Positions 49,338 through 61,329 of a stretch of DNA of 64,000 bases are shown here, in pieces. Below the pieces are notes generated by a model. It had not been told where the DNA came from and did not search any database. It saw only the letters and a list, made by a program, of their open reading frames with translations. Source of the stretch: Tamarix chinensis (lineage: Eukaryota > Streptophyta > Magnoliopsida > Caryophyllales > Tamaricaceae); NCBI GenBank assembly GCA_030549775.1, contig CM060175.1, positions 103,150,922-103,214,921 on the forward strand. The letters are read 5' to 3'. Both the position numbers and the translations under genes were made by a program. Each line of letters begins with the position of its first letter. The first letter of the stretch is position 1.

Positions 49338-49735
49338 GCCACTATTCTTAAACCAATAAAATGGTCTGAAACAACTCTCAGGAATAAAACAACTAAGCCA
49401 CTATTATTATTCGATAAAATGAACTCAACACCTCTTAGAACAAAATGCTCATGAGCCACTATTCTTAAACCAGTAGAATAGTCTGAAGCATTTCTCGAAG
49501 ATAGAACACCTGAGCTACTATTATATTCGGTGGAATGGACTCAACACCCCAGTCCTGACTCACGTAGTCTTTTACTATAAATAATTAGTATTTTTTTCAT
49601 TAATACTTTGTTTCTTAATTGCATATTTACTCACATTGAGTATGAGACCCCACTATTCATAATCTGGTGGAACTAACTAATGCACCTTGCAGGTACAAGA
49701 CACATGAACCACTATTATTTATCCGATGGAATAGA
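49338..49735. repeat. CCACTATT / GGTGG array in element H
   Basis: About six diverged units with CCACTATTATTATTCGATAAAATG-like cores, separated by about 55-65 bp. Confidence 0.65.
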
Positions 49736-50501
49736 CCCGTATAAACACATCGACCCGACTCACGTGATATTTCACTTTAAATGATTAATAACTTATTAGA
49801 GTTGATTGTGTATTCAAGATATTATACAAGACATAAAATTTAATAACATAATTATAACCACATAATTATCCTCAAATGACCATAATACCCTTAGGTAGTT
49901 AAAAAATTCATAATCTCCCGACGTTTGATAAATCTCAATACTAATACATATAAATCTCCAATATCTATTTAGAACATAAATCCTTAATTATTTGCATAGA
50001 TACCATATCAAACATTACACCAAAAAATACTTCTTAAATCTCATTACTCAAGATATTATATCATAAAATTAACACGAACTCTTTTCAATATGTTTTATCC
50101 TCACTCATATGCTTTTAAGAAAATTTCCCAAGATGTCACCATCCTGAAGTTGCTCTAAGACAAACATGCTTAATTGTAAATTTTCTAAATAACAAAATTT
50201 TTGAAAACATTTTTACCATATTAATATAGGTAGTCATATCAATTCTTTTAAGAATCTATCATCTACTACTAATTTGGGGTATTACATACACCCTTACTTA
50301 AAGAACACAACATCCTTATTGTGCCTTGGCCACTGCTTGTCTCATTACAGCCCATACCTAGAATCGTCTCATCAAGCGCCTGACTAACTCATCTTAGTTC
50401 AGCATGTGGTCATGGTTACTATCTCATTAGACTCCATACCTAGAATCGCCCCGTCAAGCAGTTAACTAGTTCATCCAAGTTTAGTTTGAACTCGCGGTTT
50501 T

Positions 50502-50513
50502 GTTCTAATACCA
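50502..50513 (-). other. Primer-binding-site-like sequence of element H
   Basis: On the minus strand TGGTATTAGAAC follows the TGTTACA end by two bases. It differs little from the tRNA-Met-type site TGGTATCAGAGC. Confidence 0.55.
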
Positions 50514-50619
50514 TTTGTAACATCCCTACACACCGGCCACATGTAGTTACCTAGAACACTCTTGGAATTGAATATTAGCTCTATTGATTAACACAAGCCC
50601 TCACTACCCCAAAAAGGAG

Positions 50620-51195
50620 TTTTAATAACGGTTATTTTATAGTTTTAATAACGGTTTTCAACCGTTATTGAACCGCCCGTTATTAAATCTTTAATAATGG
50701 TTCATAACCGTTATAAAAAATATACAAAAACCCGCAAATATGTGCATAAACTTTATATTTAATAACGGTTTTCAAGTAACAACCATTGTTAAAAAAAAGG
50801 TTTTAATAACGGTTCTTCAGTAAAATCGTTGTTAAAAACAAGGTTTCAATAACGGTTTTCAAGTAAAAACTATTGTGGAAAACAAGGTTTTAATAACGGT
50901 TATTACAAAAACCGTTGTTAAAACATAATCAAATTAGGGTTTCAATCATTGATTATGCATTTATTAAACCCCTAATACGTATTAAATGAGCATAAATTTG
51001 AGGTTAAATACACATTTTTAATAACGATTCTTAATGAAAACCGTTATTAAAACTCTATCATCCAATTAAGGTTTCTTAGATTGATTATGCATTTATTAAA
51101 CCCTAATATGTATTAACTGAGCATAAATTTGAGATGAAATACATGGTTTTAATAACGGTTCTTAATAAGAACCATTATTAAAACTATAGTTTTTT
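50620..51195. repeat. Left subterminal TAATAACGGTT repeats of the CACTA element
   Basis: More than ten AATAACGGTT or AACCGTTATT motifs, many as short hairpin pairs. A larger direct repeat of about 115 bp (including GATTATGCATTTATTAAACC) occurs near 50950 and 51070. Confidence 0.85.
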
Positions 51196-51500
51196 TAATG
51201 TTTTTGCTGTTTTGTTCCTGCCCATATACATAGTTGTATGTTCATATAATTATCAAATATGCATTGTAAAACAACATCAATTCATAACAAATCTGCAATC
51301 ACACCATAATTTCAATCAATATCTAATTGGTATGCATGTCTTAATACACCAGACATACTCAATAATCAAATTTAGTAGGCATATCGCAAATTGGTAGCTC
51401 TACACCACGAAGTAAAAAGTTCATAAATCTAGCCTAGAAGACCGAAAGACATAGACAAAATACAAACCTGAACATGCATGTAGAATATACAAATCCCTAC

Positions 51501-54500
51501 CTAATACTGAATGAATGAGTGCACGTGCTTGGCCCATTGGTCTCTAACTTTATCAATTTCATCAACATTGTATTGCTGGCCTCGTGCATAGTCATTGGTA
51601 AAAAACTACAACGCCTAAGTTTCGATTAATATACAGTTAGCACTTACGTAAAGTATAAAACATATATGTCATGATTTATTAATGGAAAAATGTTGAAAAG
51701 AAAACATACATGGCTTGGATCTATGTTGACTGATCTATTATAGACTGTCAGATCCATTGCTCTACATACATAGTATCTACAATAATTGCGGTTTTGTTGC
51801 CGTGGATACTGTCAAATGAATTCAGCTAGCTCTCTAACTATTAGATATTAATTTGAATTAAAATAAAATACAAAATAGTTGTCTTCCCACTTACCATGAC
51901 AGGCTCATATAGAAGATTCTTTGGGTCTGGGATATCATTCCCACCTCTCCTTTGATATGTCGTCCGTAGTGCCCTAATAAATAAAGTTGGATACACAATA
52001 TTGTAAGTATATATACCTCAAATAATAAAAGTAGAATATATGTATAAATAAGCTAATGAAGTAAGAAGTGAAAAGTATACTAATATGTCGATAAATTCCT
52101 TCCCACCACGAAGAGCGACTTCAAAAGGCACATCATAGGTTCGAAGGGAATCAAACACATATACTTTATTAAAATTAGGTTGGATGGCGTACAAAATCCA
52201 ATGTTCATTTGCGAGGTGAGGAATGAGATAGAGCTTTTTGTGTCCCTCAATCAAAATGAGATCCGCTAAATAGTTTATGTGCCTACCCTCTCTTATTGTA
52301 CTACCGTCAGCTATGTAGTATGGACACACAAACACAATAGAGGACATCATTCCCTCCACAACAGCGCGATTAGCTACCAACCTATGGACGACAATAACAA
52401 TGCATATTTGTTAATAACTAATAACTCATATAAGAGGTCATAAAAATTCCAATTGTACAAGTTAAGACTTAAGAGTACTAAAATCTCAAAATGAAATAAT
52501 ACTTACGTGACATAGACGGCGACACTCATGGTTGACATCCATTCCTGATTATAAATGTCGCTTATGTCAACCGTTGATACCATGTAAGTAGCATCGTCCC
52601 TCCCAACATACTCAGGACGACAATCAATGAAAATATAACTGTCATTGAGGTAGTTTTGGGCATAAAAATATAATAAAGCTATTGCTGGTGGAGGTTGGAT
52701 TTTATCTGAAGAAGAAATCTTTTGTGGGGCAACTGATTTTTCAGATTTAACTCTCTTTCCTTTAGTAGTGCCCTCTTTTGTGTTGCTCGTTCTGCTAGTA
52801 CCTCTCTTGGTTTTACTAGCAAGAGCAGTCTTCTTTTTTGATCCCTTAATTGATAATAATACACAAAATATGTATTGTGTATATATATATGAAAAAGGTA
52901 TAAATAGTGTAACTACTAAACAAGGTCTAATGAAGATGCCGAATGTCAATACCTCTTCAGTAGTGAGACGTATCTGATCCGCAGGCCAAGCCACGAAGCT
53001 TCCATGAGCTTCTAGCACTGTGGCTTCCTCATCGCCCTCTTTATAACAAGGCAAGTGCGCACTGCCAATTATTGGAGTTTTAATACTCACTGGCCTTGTA
53101 TTTAGGGCTAAATTGTACTCGTGGACTATTTACGTTTGGGTACTGTGACTGATGCGGACCCTTCCTTTCGCCAAAAGTGTTGAAAGGTCATTCGCTAACA
53201 AGTTACATTTATACAAACCCTAAACAAAAATATTACACATTATTAATTATTTATTACACCGAATACATTTAATAACAATTCATAGTTTGTAATGCTTACC
53301 TCAGGAAGAGTAGAAAGACGTGCATTAGCTTCACAACTATCTCTGACGCTATTTACATTAGGTATGTGAAGCTGATCATGACCTATTGAATCGGATGACT
53401 TATACCCTTGAGATTTAATAAAAGACAACTCTTGCTCCATTGTTGTCATCCGTTCAAATGCCATGTTCAATTTCTGGGTGAGGATGGCGACTTGCTCATT
53501 AGTGCTACGAGAACCATAAGATTGACCATATATGATTGTTCTCGTAACACCTAATCCAAGACCCTTGTGTCTTCCAGGGTGTTCTACAATTCCTGTATTC
53601 TGGGACACAATGCTATATTAATCCACCCCCTCCTCACCATCTGATGTTTCAAGTTCGTCTTGTAATGTATATAATATATGTAAAATTAACTTATATGAAT
53701 AAAGCATAATATAATAGTTTTCTAAAATAAAACTAAGTAGGGTTCTAGATATCTACAAACTTATAATTTTTTTGGCTATAACATCTACATCTTCATTAAT
53801 ATATCCATCTCTTGTTGCTCTAACCTTCTTCCATAATGTATCAATATTGATGGACGAGGTACATGGGTCCAAGTATTGGGATAGGAGCTACAAATCAAAA
53901 AACATTCTTAATTAAGAATATTATTATAAAATTCGACATTTACATGTAAATAGATAAATCACAAAATGCATACCAGCTCCTCTTCAAGGCCCGCATAGCC
54001 TTTGCGAGCCATATTATGCCGGTATTTATTTTGCTTGGCAAACTCTTTATTTTTGGCACTTTTTTCCTATGTGACAAGCCAAAACATAGTCACATGGTTA
54101 TTTCAATATTAAGCATAATACTAGGATCGATACAAAAAGTTTAATTGTTATCTAACAAATACCTTAAAATCCCCCGTAAGATGATATGCAATAAATTGGT
54201 TCCAACTTTCTTGATCGATGAAACCGTATCGTTTGGGTGGGTTCTGCCGTAGAGAATCATCCCTCTTTCTATACATTTTTCTACCGGCTAAATATGACCT
54301 AAATGTTCTTAGATGCTCCCCACAATGTCTAAGAAGCCATTTCTTCCTACTCTCTGGGACATTTAACACTCTCTACAAAATAAGACATGTAGATGTATAC
54401 CGATGTTAATTTAATCAAATTAATAACATTTGACATACAAAAATAATTACATAAAATAGCATATTTACCGTGATTTCCTGCCAAGTATGCTCCTTATGAC

Positions 54501-54732
54501 CCTTTGGAACTTGCTTCCAATTATTATAGGAGATATGAACATGGTTATGGTTCACAAGTGAAATGTAAGTCAAGAATATGTCTGCATAAGGGCCAATGGA
54601 AAGATTGTAAGTATTCCATCCCAACTCGACTAATTCTCCTTTATTCCTCATGTTTGTGATGATTCTCATAATCGTAGGTCCTCTTTTCCCTTCTTCATCA
54701 TTGCTGTCCCTATCAATGTTTTTGTTGGCCAT
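51501..54732 (-). pseudogene. CACTA-encoded protein: Transposase_24-like N-terminus and Ulp1 (C48) protease-like C-terminus
   Basis: The start is ATG 54732. Exon 1 (54732-54469) reads RGPTIMRIITNMRNKGELVE and ends WQEIT. Exon 2 (54372-54163) has the PPKRYGFIDQESWNQF block of plant En/Spm Transposase_24 proteins. Exon 3 is 54066-53974 (KNKEFAKQNKYRHNMARKG). Exon 4 is near 53889-53770 (LWKKVRATRDGY). Exon 5 (to 53300) contains an in-frame TAA at 53618-53620. Exons near 53150-52951 and 52855-52505 hold a VLEAHGSFVAWP block and a Lys/Thr-rich linker. The exon ending near 52081 has the cysteine-protease signature NEHWILYAI (His) and VFDSLR (Asp), and an exon near 51830-51710 has QNRNYCRYYV (putative Gln/Cys). 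The last exon ends at TAG 51501 (DKVRDQWAKHVHSF). Exon edges after exon 5 are approximate, and the stop plus an apparent phase conflict near 52000 suggest it is inactive. Confidence 0.75.
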
Positions 54733-54956
54733 ATCACTACAAAAAATCAATAAATAAATTATGTTAGAATGTTATTTATTGAGCGAATGTTATGTATTGA
54801 GCATAATGTACCATTATATTATCGATACGAATCATACTTAGAAAGAATTAATCTCAAATGTATCATGCTATTCTATATATATATACGAATCATGCTAACA
54901 CGTTTCCAAAAAAATATTAATACTAACGCTAACGCTAATTAACCATAATAAACGAT

Positions 54957-55035
54957 AAACCCTAACCCTAATTAACCATAACTTATTATAATAAAACCTA
55001 ACCCTAAACCTCATAAAACCCTAATCCTAAACCTA
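54957..55035. repeat. Telomere-like CCCTAA motifs upstream of the CACTA gene
   Basis: AAACCCTAACCCTAA at 54957-54971 and several further ACCCTAA/CCTAAACC copies to 55035, about 225-300 bp upstream of the ATG. The core matches the plant telo-box (AAACCCTAA), a promoter element of genes active in dividing cells. Confidence 0.6.
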
Positions 55036-55864
55036 GCTAACTGTAATTAAACCCTAATATATAAATTATATTATTATTATTATTATTATTATTATACACA
55101 ATTATTTCTCTCTATTTAATTATTCACTTTTATATATTCCTTATTTTCTATATCTATTTAATCCTCATCAAATAACAATTATTAACATATGCATCTCTAA
55201 TTGAAATTTTCATTTAATGATGTGCATATATAAAATATATTTCCATTTCATTATATGACATTTCCTATATCTTATAACTAGTGTCCTATACTTATTAATG
55301 AAAATGTGTGTATATATATATAGTTTTTATGAGTAAAAATGTATATAATTCTATACTCTCATTCATATTATATATATATGTAAAGGTCTTGGCCAACACA
55401 TGCATTTGTTAATATATAACAATAACGCAACAAATTCAACAACGAACAACAACATTTTCAACCAACACATTCAACAACACATTTTCGAACGATAAACCGC
55501 AATTTTTCAATAACAAACAAATACAACCCTGTAGCAGCATGCATGCATTAGAGAAAAAGTTATGAGCGGAAGAACAAACACATACGTAAAGGGAGCGGCG
55601 ACAAGCAAGTTGAGAGCGGCAACGGCCTACAAACACGACGGAGGATGAAGGTACAAGTGCTAGCTAGGTTCGGAACAATGATAGCATGCACGTGCAAAGC
55701 CGACAATGGCAAAGGGTGGTGGAGAGTTGGCGGTGCGATGGTTTCCCTTACTTGAGATGAGCCGGAGTGGTGGTGCGAGGGTTTGCAAGGAGAATGAGAG
55801 TAAGAGAAGAAAGGTGCAGAGAGTCTGAAATTTTTGGCACGAAACAGAACTTAGCAAAATAAAA

Positions 55865-56130
55865 GTTTGATTTTGGAGTTTTAATAACGGTTCTTTCAGG
55901 AACCGTCATTAAAACTTTCAGACTTTTGACAACGGTTCTTGTATGAACTGTTATTAAAACCTCTTTTAATAACGGTTTTACTTGAACCGTTATTAAAACA
56001 TCCGTGCAAATTTTAACGTTACCCTTTTAATAACGGTTTTGAAGTATAACCGTTATCAAAACTATCCCGCGTATTAATTTTCACGCGTTTTACAACGGTT
56101 TTCGAACCACTGTTATTAATGTCCCGTTAT
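55865..56130. repeat. Right subterminal TAATAACGGTT repeats of the CACTA element
   Basis: About eight AATAACGGTT/AACCGTTATT motifs before the terminal CGTAGTAGTG, mirroring the left end. Confidence 0.85.
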
Positions 56131-56360
56131 TATTTTCCGTTTTCGTAGTAGTGCCTTTTCAGTGTGTTTTATCCTCACTCACATGCTTCTTAAAAATCTT
56201 CTTTGGTTGTCTCTCATTCTTAAATTACTCTAAGTTAAATATGCTTAGTGATAATTTATATTAGTCATTTTATGTCTCAATCATCTACCACTAATTTTAG
56301 GTATTGTAATTATCAAATTTGTCTTTGAGATACTTGATGTTGTATATTTTTTGGGGGAGA

Positions 56361-56790
56361 ATTATTAGGTGTGGTGGCTACACCAAGCATGGTGCACCTT
56401 TAATACAATTACAACGTACCCATAACTAATTGTGTTATACTTATAACTATTTAGATACAAAAAAATAGTGCATATTTAATACAATTGTAGCATATCCACT
56501 CATAATTATAAAGGTACAACAGATAAATATTAACCACTCATGAAATGCTTAAAATTATAAAAATGAAATTTCCTTTTTATCTTTTGAAAAGTCTCTTGTT
56601 AGATATATCCAAGTAACCAAGAAATAAAAATAAATCTTAAAACATTTAGAAGATATAAATATTATAGAACTAGAAATTGGTTTTTATTTTTATTTTCAAT
56701 TGAATTTATACCAAATAAGCTCTAAAGATAATACAAAAATATTCTAAAGGTGCAAGTATGGTCGCACCATGCTCGGTGCGGCCTAATAAT
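56361..56790. mobile_element. MITE-like element, about 430 bp
   Basis: Inverted ends ATTATTAGG ... CCTAATAAT, each followed inward by a GCACC(A/G)AGCATGGTGC-like block (56361-56400 and, in reverse complement, 56745-56790). The interior is AT-rich and non-coding. No target duplication can be settled, so the superfamily is open. Confidence 0.6.
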
Positions 56791-57160
56791 TTATTTTCTT
56801 TGAGAGAGGAAATATAACCATGGGGAATGAACGTGAAAACACATGTTTTAGAAAATCCTTTCTTTTGTTTCATATTGATGAGACTCCTCTTTTCTTTCCT
56901 CTGTTGCCAACTTCAGCAAAAGGGTTTATCATTCAACTTGAGATAATTATCAATTAAAAATAAAACATTTAGAATTTGATCCAAATAAAGAAGATATATT
57001 TTAGAATATATAATAAAGACCTAAACGTTTTAAGTTTGTTCTGGTTAAAAAAAATTCAAAATAATATTATTTCTATATGAATACTATACTTTATATATTT
57101 TATACATGTATAGACAATAAAACATATTAATCAATATTTACTAATTAATTTTATATTTAT
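56791..57160. other. AT-rich intergenic stretch
   Basis: I see no gene or repeat here. Confidence 0.4.
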
Positions 57161-57846
57161 TTATAATTATTTTACAATTTATAAATGTTCAGTCGCCTGC
57201 AAGTTATGCCTAGACAACCATCATTCATAGTTCAACAGCGGATGCTGACACCGAAGACCCGCCAGTGTCAACCACGTCTAATGTTGTTCCTTGCCAGCAA
57301 CTCAGCGGACAAGACTAATTAATGCCGACTGGAAGCAAACCAAGCCACTCAGTTAACACTAGTAGCTGGAACAAAATAGACGATTTCCAACAACACCGAA
57401 TCAGGGACGAGCAAAAATCAGGCGCCTCCATTTCGTTCGCTACTATCCGCTTGTCCCAGCATTGTCCATACCAGCAAGACCGACGTTTAAGCCTGAGCGA
57501 TTTCGTTCGTCGGTTCCGGAAACAATGCCGTGCTTGGTCTGCTCCATCGCGCCAGGAAAATCCACTACAGTCGCCGGAGATAACTACAAAACGATGAACG
57601 GAACTTGACCTATATTAGTCGTGGTGGTGACTGGTGACCAGCCGAACGTAAATGCCGACGGAACAAGCCAATGCTAAAGAGTGGCGACCGATTCTGCATG
57701 TTTAACAAAGTAGACGAAGAGTTTTTTAATTAATAGTTTTTAAATGTTTTTAATTTAAAAAAAAATAATGTAAAAAGAAAATGAATTTAATAAAATATTT
57801 TCTATTTTTTATGAAAACATTTATAAATTGTAAAGTAATTATTTAT
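57161..57846. mobile_element. Inverted-repeat element with GC-richer core
   Basis: TTTTACAATTTATAAATGTT at the left (57170-57189) pairs with AACATTTATAAATTGTAAAG at the right (57816-57835), and the match continues, imperfectly, outward. Between them about 500 bp (57190-57700) is clearly richer in GC than its surroundings and holds a 91-codon frame (57322-57597) without a domain. A MITE-like element that captured foreign DNA is one explanation. Confidence 0.45.
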
Positions 57847-58260
57847 TATACTAACTAGATTTTTACCCGTGCGATGCATGAAAATACTTAGATGAACCAA
57901 AATCTTACTAAATCTATAGATTATTAATTTCTCTCATAACTTTTGGTCATTGGAACACACTTTCTCTCTCTTTTCCCCTCCTTAGTCTCATCATCTGTGC
58001 ATCCTACACCTCTTCTGAGGAATATTTGTAATTGTATAGTGCAAGTTTTTGCCTGCTCCTTTTTTTTTCCTTTTCTTTTTTGGATTTTTTTTGTTATTGA
58101 AAAGGACATTTTTAAGCGAAAAATGAAATGTTACTTAAACTCTATTTTCATATATAGTAAGATATAAATTTAATTAATATAGTTGATAAATATTAACTAA
58201 TATGTTTTATTGTGTATGCATATATAAAATTTATTAAGTATAGTATTTTTCATGTTTATG
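57847..58260. other. AT-rich intergenic stretch
   Basis: It contains a TTTTTACCCGTGCGATGCATG motif of a kind often seen in plant repeats, and T-rich tracts; no gene is supported. Confidence 0.35.
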
Positions 58261-58504
58261 AAATTGCCCGTTATTTAGTTCTCCAATCGAGCTTCTCTCA
58301 TGCACTGAAGGTAGGTAATCATTAGGATCTAACCAAATGGTTGCTCATGATACCAGTTTATGGTGACAAAATTGTACGTTCCTGGCCTTATAAATGCAGT
58401 TAGTTAAAGCTTATGTTCACACTCCATATATCCAAAGTCCAATGTAGTTAGTTTGTTAAATTACTACTTTTACTTTTTACTCAAATGTTTTTACCTGCTA
58501 AAGT

Positions 58505-59309
58505 CACATTGGATTGGGAAGGAACACTACAAGAGAGGGTCTGATGGAAATGACATTCACAAGACTAATATTCCCCACATGTATTTCTTGACCTGAAGAA
58601 AATGGCTTGAGTTTCGTCACATGGTAAGTGTTCTCTCCCTCCCTCCCTCCTTCTCCCTCTGTCTGTGTGTGAGAGAGAGAGAGAGAGTTCCCCCATGTAT
58701 TTATTGACCGCTAATGGTGCTAGCTTGTCAAGAGCTAATGTGTGGCATCATGTCATTCCTAAAGCTAAATAGAGGGAGCATACCAATAATTTTTTTCCTC
58801 AAAAGACTAAGTAGGGATATGTGCTTCTCCACTAGAGAAGAAATCTCTGAGATGTGGAGTTGAAGGGAGGATGAAGAAGAGTGTAGGACCAAAAATATAA
58901 GGATATGGTGCTATGGCAAATGCTTTTCAGCATGGACTTGGGTCTATTGCTTGTGTGTGTGTGTGTGTGTGTTTGTTTGTTTGTTTATTTCATGCTTGGG
59001 TTGCAATTTGGGGCCGATTGAGACGAGCAGGCAGGCAATTGGTCCTTGCTGGAAAGATCACAGAAAACAGTGTAGATCATCATGGCCTGCTATTTTATTT
59101 TTATTTTTTTTAAACAAATATTTTCCATGTTGATCATAGCAGGGATTTTTCTTGCTGCCTGCCTGCGTGATTGCTCATATATATCGAGTCACACACTTTT
59201 AATAGATGCATATATACCAATGCATGATCTCATTTTGCAGATATGGAAGGAAGAGATGCAACAGGTGTATTTGGGCAAAGCTAAAATCCCTCCAGAAACA
59301 GAGTGTTAA
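58505..59309 (+). pseudogene. Unidentified exon-like fragments
   Basis: Two stretches look exonic. The first (about 58505-58621) reads HYKRGSDGNDIHKTNIPHMY, then a TGA, then RKWLEFRHM, and ends at a good donor (ATG|GTAAGT). The second (59241-59309) follows TTTTGCAG and reads IWKEEMQQVYLGKAKIPPET, then EC and a stop. They may be a decayed or captured host-gene fragment. I do not recognise the family. Between them lie GA (58667-58687) and GT (58952-58971) microsatellites. Confidence 0.3.
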
Positions 59310-60311
59310 TCTAATGGCCCTTTATTGAATTTTCTTCGGTACCTATTTTCCATGGTTTTTAAGCTATATCATATTTAACATTTGATTATGAGCTTGTGTT
59401 CGTCTTTTTGGCATGCCGTTTGTGTTTTGGTTTCCCACACAAGAGGCTGTTGTGGATTATGTTAATTAATTTTGACATATACTTATTCAGTGTGGGTTAC
59501 GAGGAATAAGCTAGAATTCTTGGGTAGGGGGTGTAGTTACTCAAAAGTTGCAAGGGCTACCTGAACATGTTATATAGTTGTGTCCATGTAGTTTTAGTGG
59601 AAATTATTGGCTAGTTCGGGGATAAAATGTGGGATCCTCCCATGGGACTCACATGTGGAGCCTACACTTGTGAGATGTGGTTCATGCAAGGTGAACTAGT
59701 ACTAATATATATATATATATATATATATATTGTATTTCAAGAACAGCTTGTGATTTAGTCCATATGTATAATCAATTAATTTTATCTTTAATCCATCTAT
59801 ATATTTTGCTTAGTTTGTTTTCTAATGGAGCCTTGTTAAAAAATTACATCCCTCTCTAGCACCAAAATATTTCTTTGCACCTAGGATGGCCATTGGTCCT
59901 TCATTGGCTAACATAGATGCATAGCTGCAACAACAGGTTGATCGTTGGTCCCTAACTAATATAGCCGCATAGCTTCAAAAGCATATTTGATTTTGTTCCC
60001 CTCTCTCCTTTATATTATTAAGATTGATCCTCTGTTTGGCTGGTAGTGGAAGGCTTTGTCCTATATATACATATCATTTGTATTGTTGAATTAAGATAAA
60101 AGGGAGAATTAATACATGATAGGCCAATTACAGTTTCCCTACCTTCTTTATTTTAAATAATCTTCGAGCTCCCCTTATGGAGCCTAGTTTAAATTTCTTA
60201 ATTTTCCTTCAAGCTACCATAGCCTATTTCACTTAATACCAACCTTTTCCACATCATTTTTCTCCTTTTTATTTCCCTTTGGTAGTCCCAATCTTCTTCT
60301 GCTCTATCATC
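59310..60311. other. Intergenic DNA and possible 5' region of the copia element
   Basis: It has a TA microsatellite at 59706-59731. The stretch from TGTTGAATTAAG (60083) to the gag start could include the LTR end and leader of the copia element, but I find no certain LTR border or primer site. Confidence 0.4.
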
Positions 60312-61200
60312 ATGATAGATGTCAATACCTCTGAATCACAAAGTGCCCCAAACATTGCTATCTCGATCATCGACCCTAGTTCACACCTTTATCTTCATCC
60401 TCAAGATAATCCAGGCCTCTTACCAGTCTCTAAAGCTTTTGATGGGACTGGATACATTACTTGGAAAAGGAGCATGTCAATCGCTCTCAACGTCAAATAC
60501 AAAAGGGGAATTATCAATGGCACCTACACCAAACCATCGTCAAACTCACTAGATTATGAGGCATGGGGGCGCTACAATGATATGGTGATTTCTTGGCTTT
60601 TGAACTCGAAAACCAAGGATATAAGTGAGAGTATAATTTATCTTGAGACTGCCGAAGAATTTTGGAAGGAATTGGCTGAGAGATATGGTTAAGTTGGTGG
60701 GACTCAGATATTCCAAGTTCAGCAAAAGTTGAGCCAAATCGCATTGGGCAACAACACCATTATCACATGTTTTATGAAAATTAAAAGGCTTTGGGATGAA
60801 ATACAGGCCTTAGGTAACCTTCCATCCTATAGTTGATGGGTTATCCAATCTTGGAATAAATTTTTTTGAGATATTATTATTGATGGGGCTCAATGACAAC
60901 TACACATCTATTCCCGACATCTTACTACTTATGAGTACTCTCCCTACTGTTAGCCAAGCTTACTCTTTGCTATTGTATGAAGAAAAACAACATGTGATAT
61001 CTGCTGGCACTCATATCTCTATTGAAGCAACACCAATGAGTGAAACTTCTTTCAACCCAAGGTTGGGGCTAGCACAATAGAAAAGGAAGAAAATCACTTA
61101 CATTTGTGAATATTGTAAGAAGGTCGGGCATACCAGGGACCGATGCTTCGAACTTCATGGTTTCCCTATGAGTTTCAAGTAAGGAAAGGAAAGGAAGTTT
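60312..61200 (+). pseudogene. copia gag with CCHC zinc knuckle
   Basis: ATG 60312 begins MIDVNTSESQ, followed by the copia gag N-terminal block LHPQDNPGLLPVSKAFDGTG and YITWKRSMSIAL. A UBN2-type region follows (EFWKELAERYG), interrupted by TAA at 60690-60692 and a TGA near 60835. The segment 60880-61080 continues as MMGLNDNYTSIPDILLLMST, and the CCHC knuckle CEYCKKVGHTRDRC lies at about 61101-61145, after a TAG at 61078. Confidence 0.85.
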
Positions 61201-61329
61201 GCTGGGAAAGAATCAAGCAACCAACCAGGAGAAGATAATCAACGCGAGGCTCCTCAAGGCATTGAGGACAATGCCAATGCGACACTTCCCAAAACTACCT
61301 CATAGAAGTATCATAAGCTTTTGAGCATG

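Larger units (their letters stand above)
50602..56153 (-). mobile_element. CACTA (En/Spm) DNA transposon, 5,552 bp
   Basis: It begins CACTACCCCAAAAA and ends TTTTCGTAGTAGTG, with an exact 3-bp target duplication CCT (50599-50601, 56154-56156). Both ends carry dense subterminal copies of TTTTAATAACGGTT in both orientations. It splits element H. It encodes one multi-exon gene (51501-54732, minus) and no TNP2-type transposase that I can find. Confidence 0.93.
48700..56308 (-). mobile_element. Element H: shorter relative of the giant-LTR family with LTR-PBS junction, interrupted by CACTA
   Basis: The left unit 48700-50286 begins TGTAACACCCTG and ends GGGGTATTACA. It shares the CCACTATTN/GGTGG array (49338-49735) and the flanking conserved stretches of B. 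A 229-bp spacer (50287-50515) follows. A second, internally deleted unit starts TGTAACATCCC at 50516, is split by the CACTA element at 50601/56154, and ends near 56308 with sequence matching about 50080-50286. On the minus strand the second unit ends in TGTTACA, then AA and TGGTATTAGAAC, a tRNA-Met-like primer site. I infer a 3' LTR, a tiny internal region and a 5' LTR. The flanks show no matching 5-bp duplication. Confidence 0.6.

Noticed and set aside
48700..50286. Element H left unit as a complete solo LTR
   Set aside because: The flanking five bases (CTAGT and TACAC) do not match, and a primer-site junction at 50516 points to a larger interrupted structure.
57322..57597. A 91-codon frame as a small gene
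   Set aside because: No domain, no splice or promoter support, and it lies inside an inverted-repeat element with a GC-richer core.
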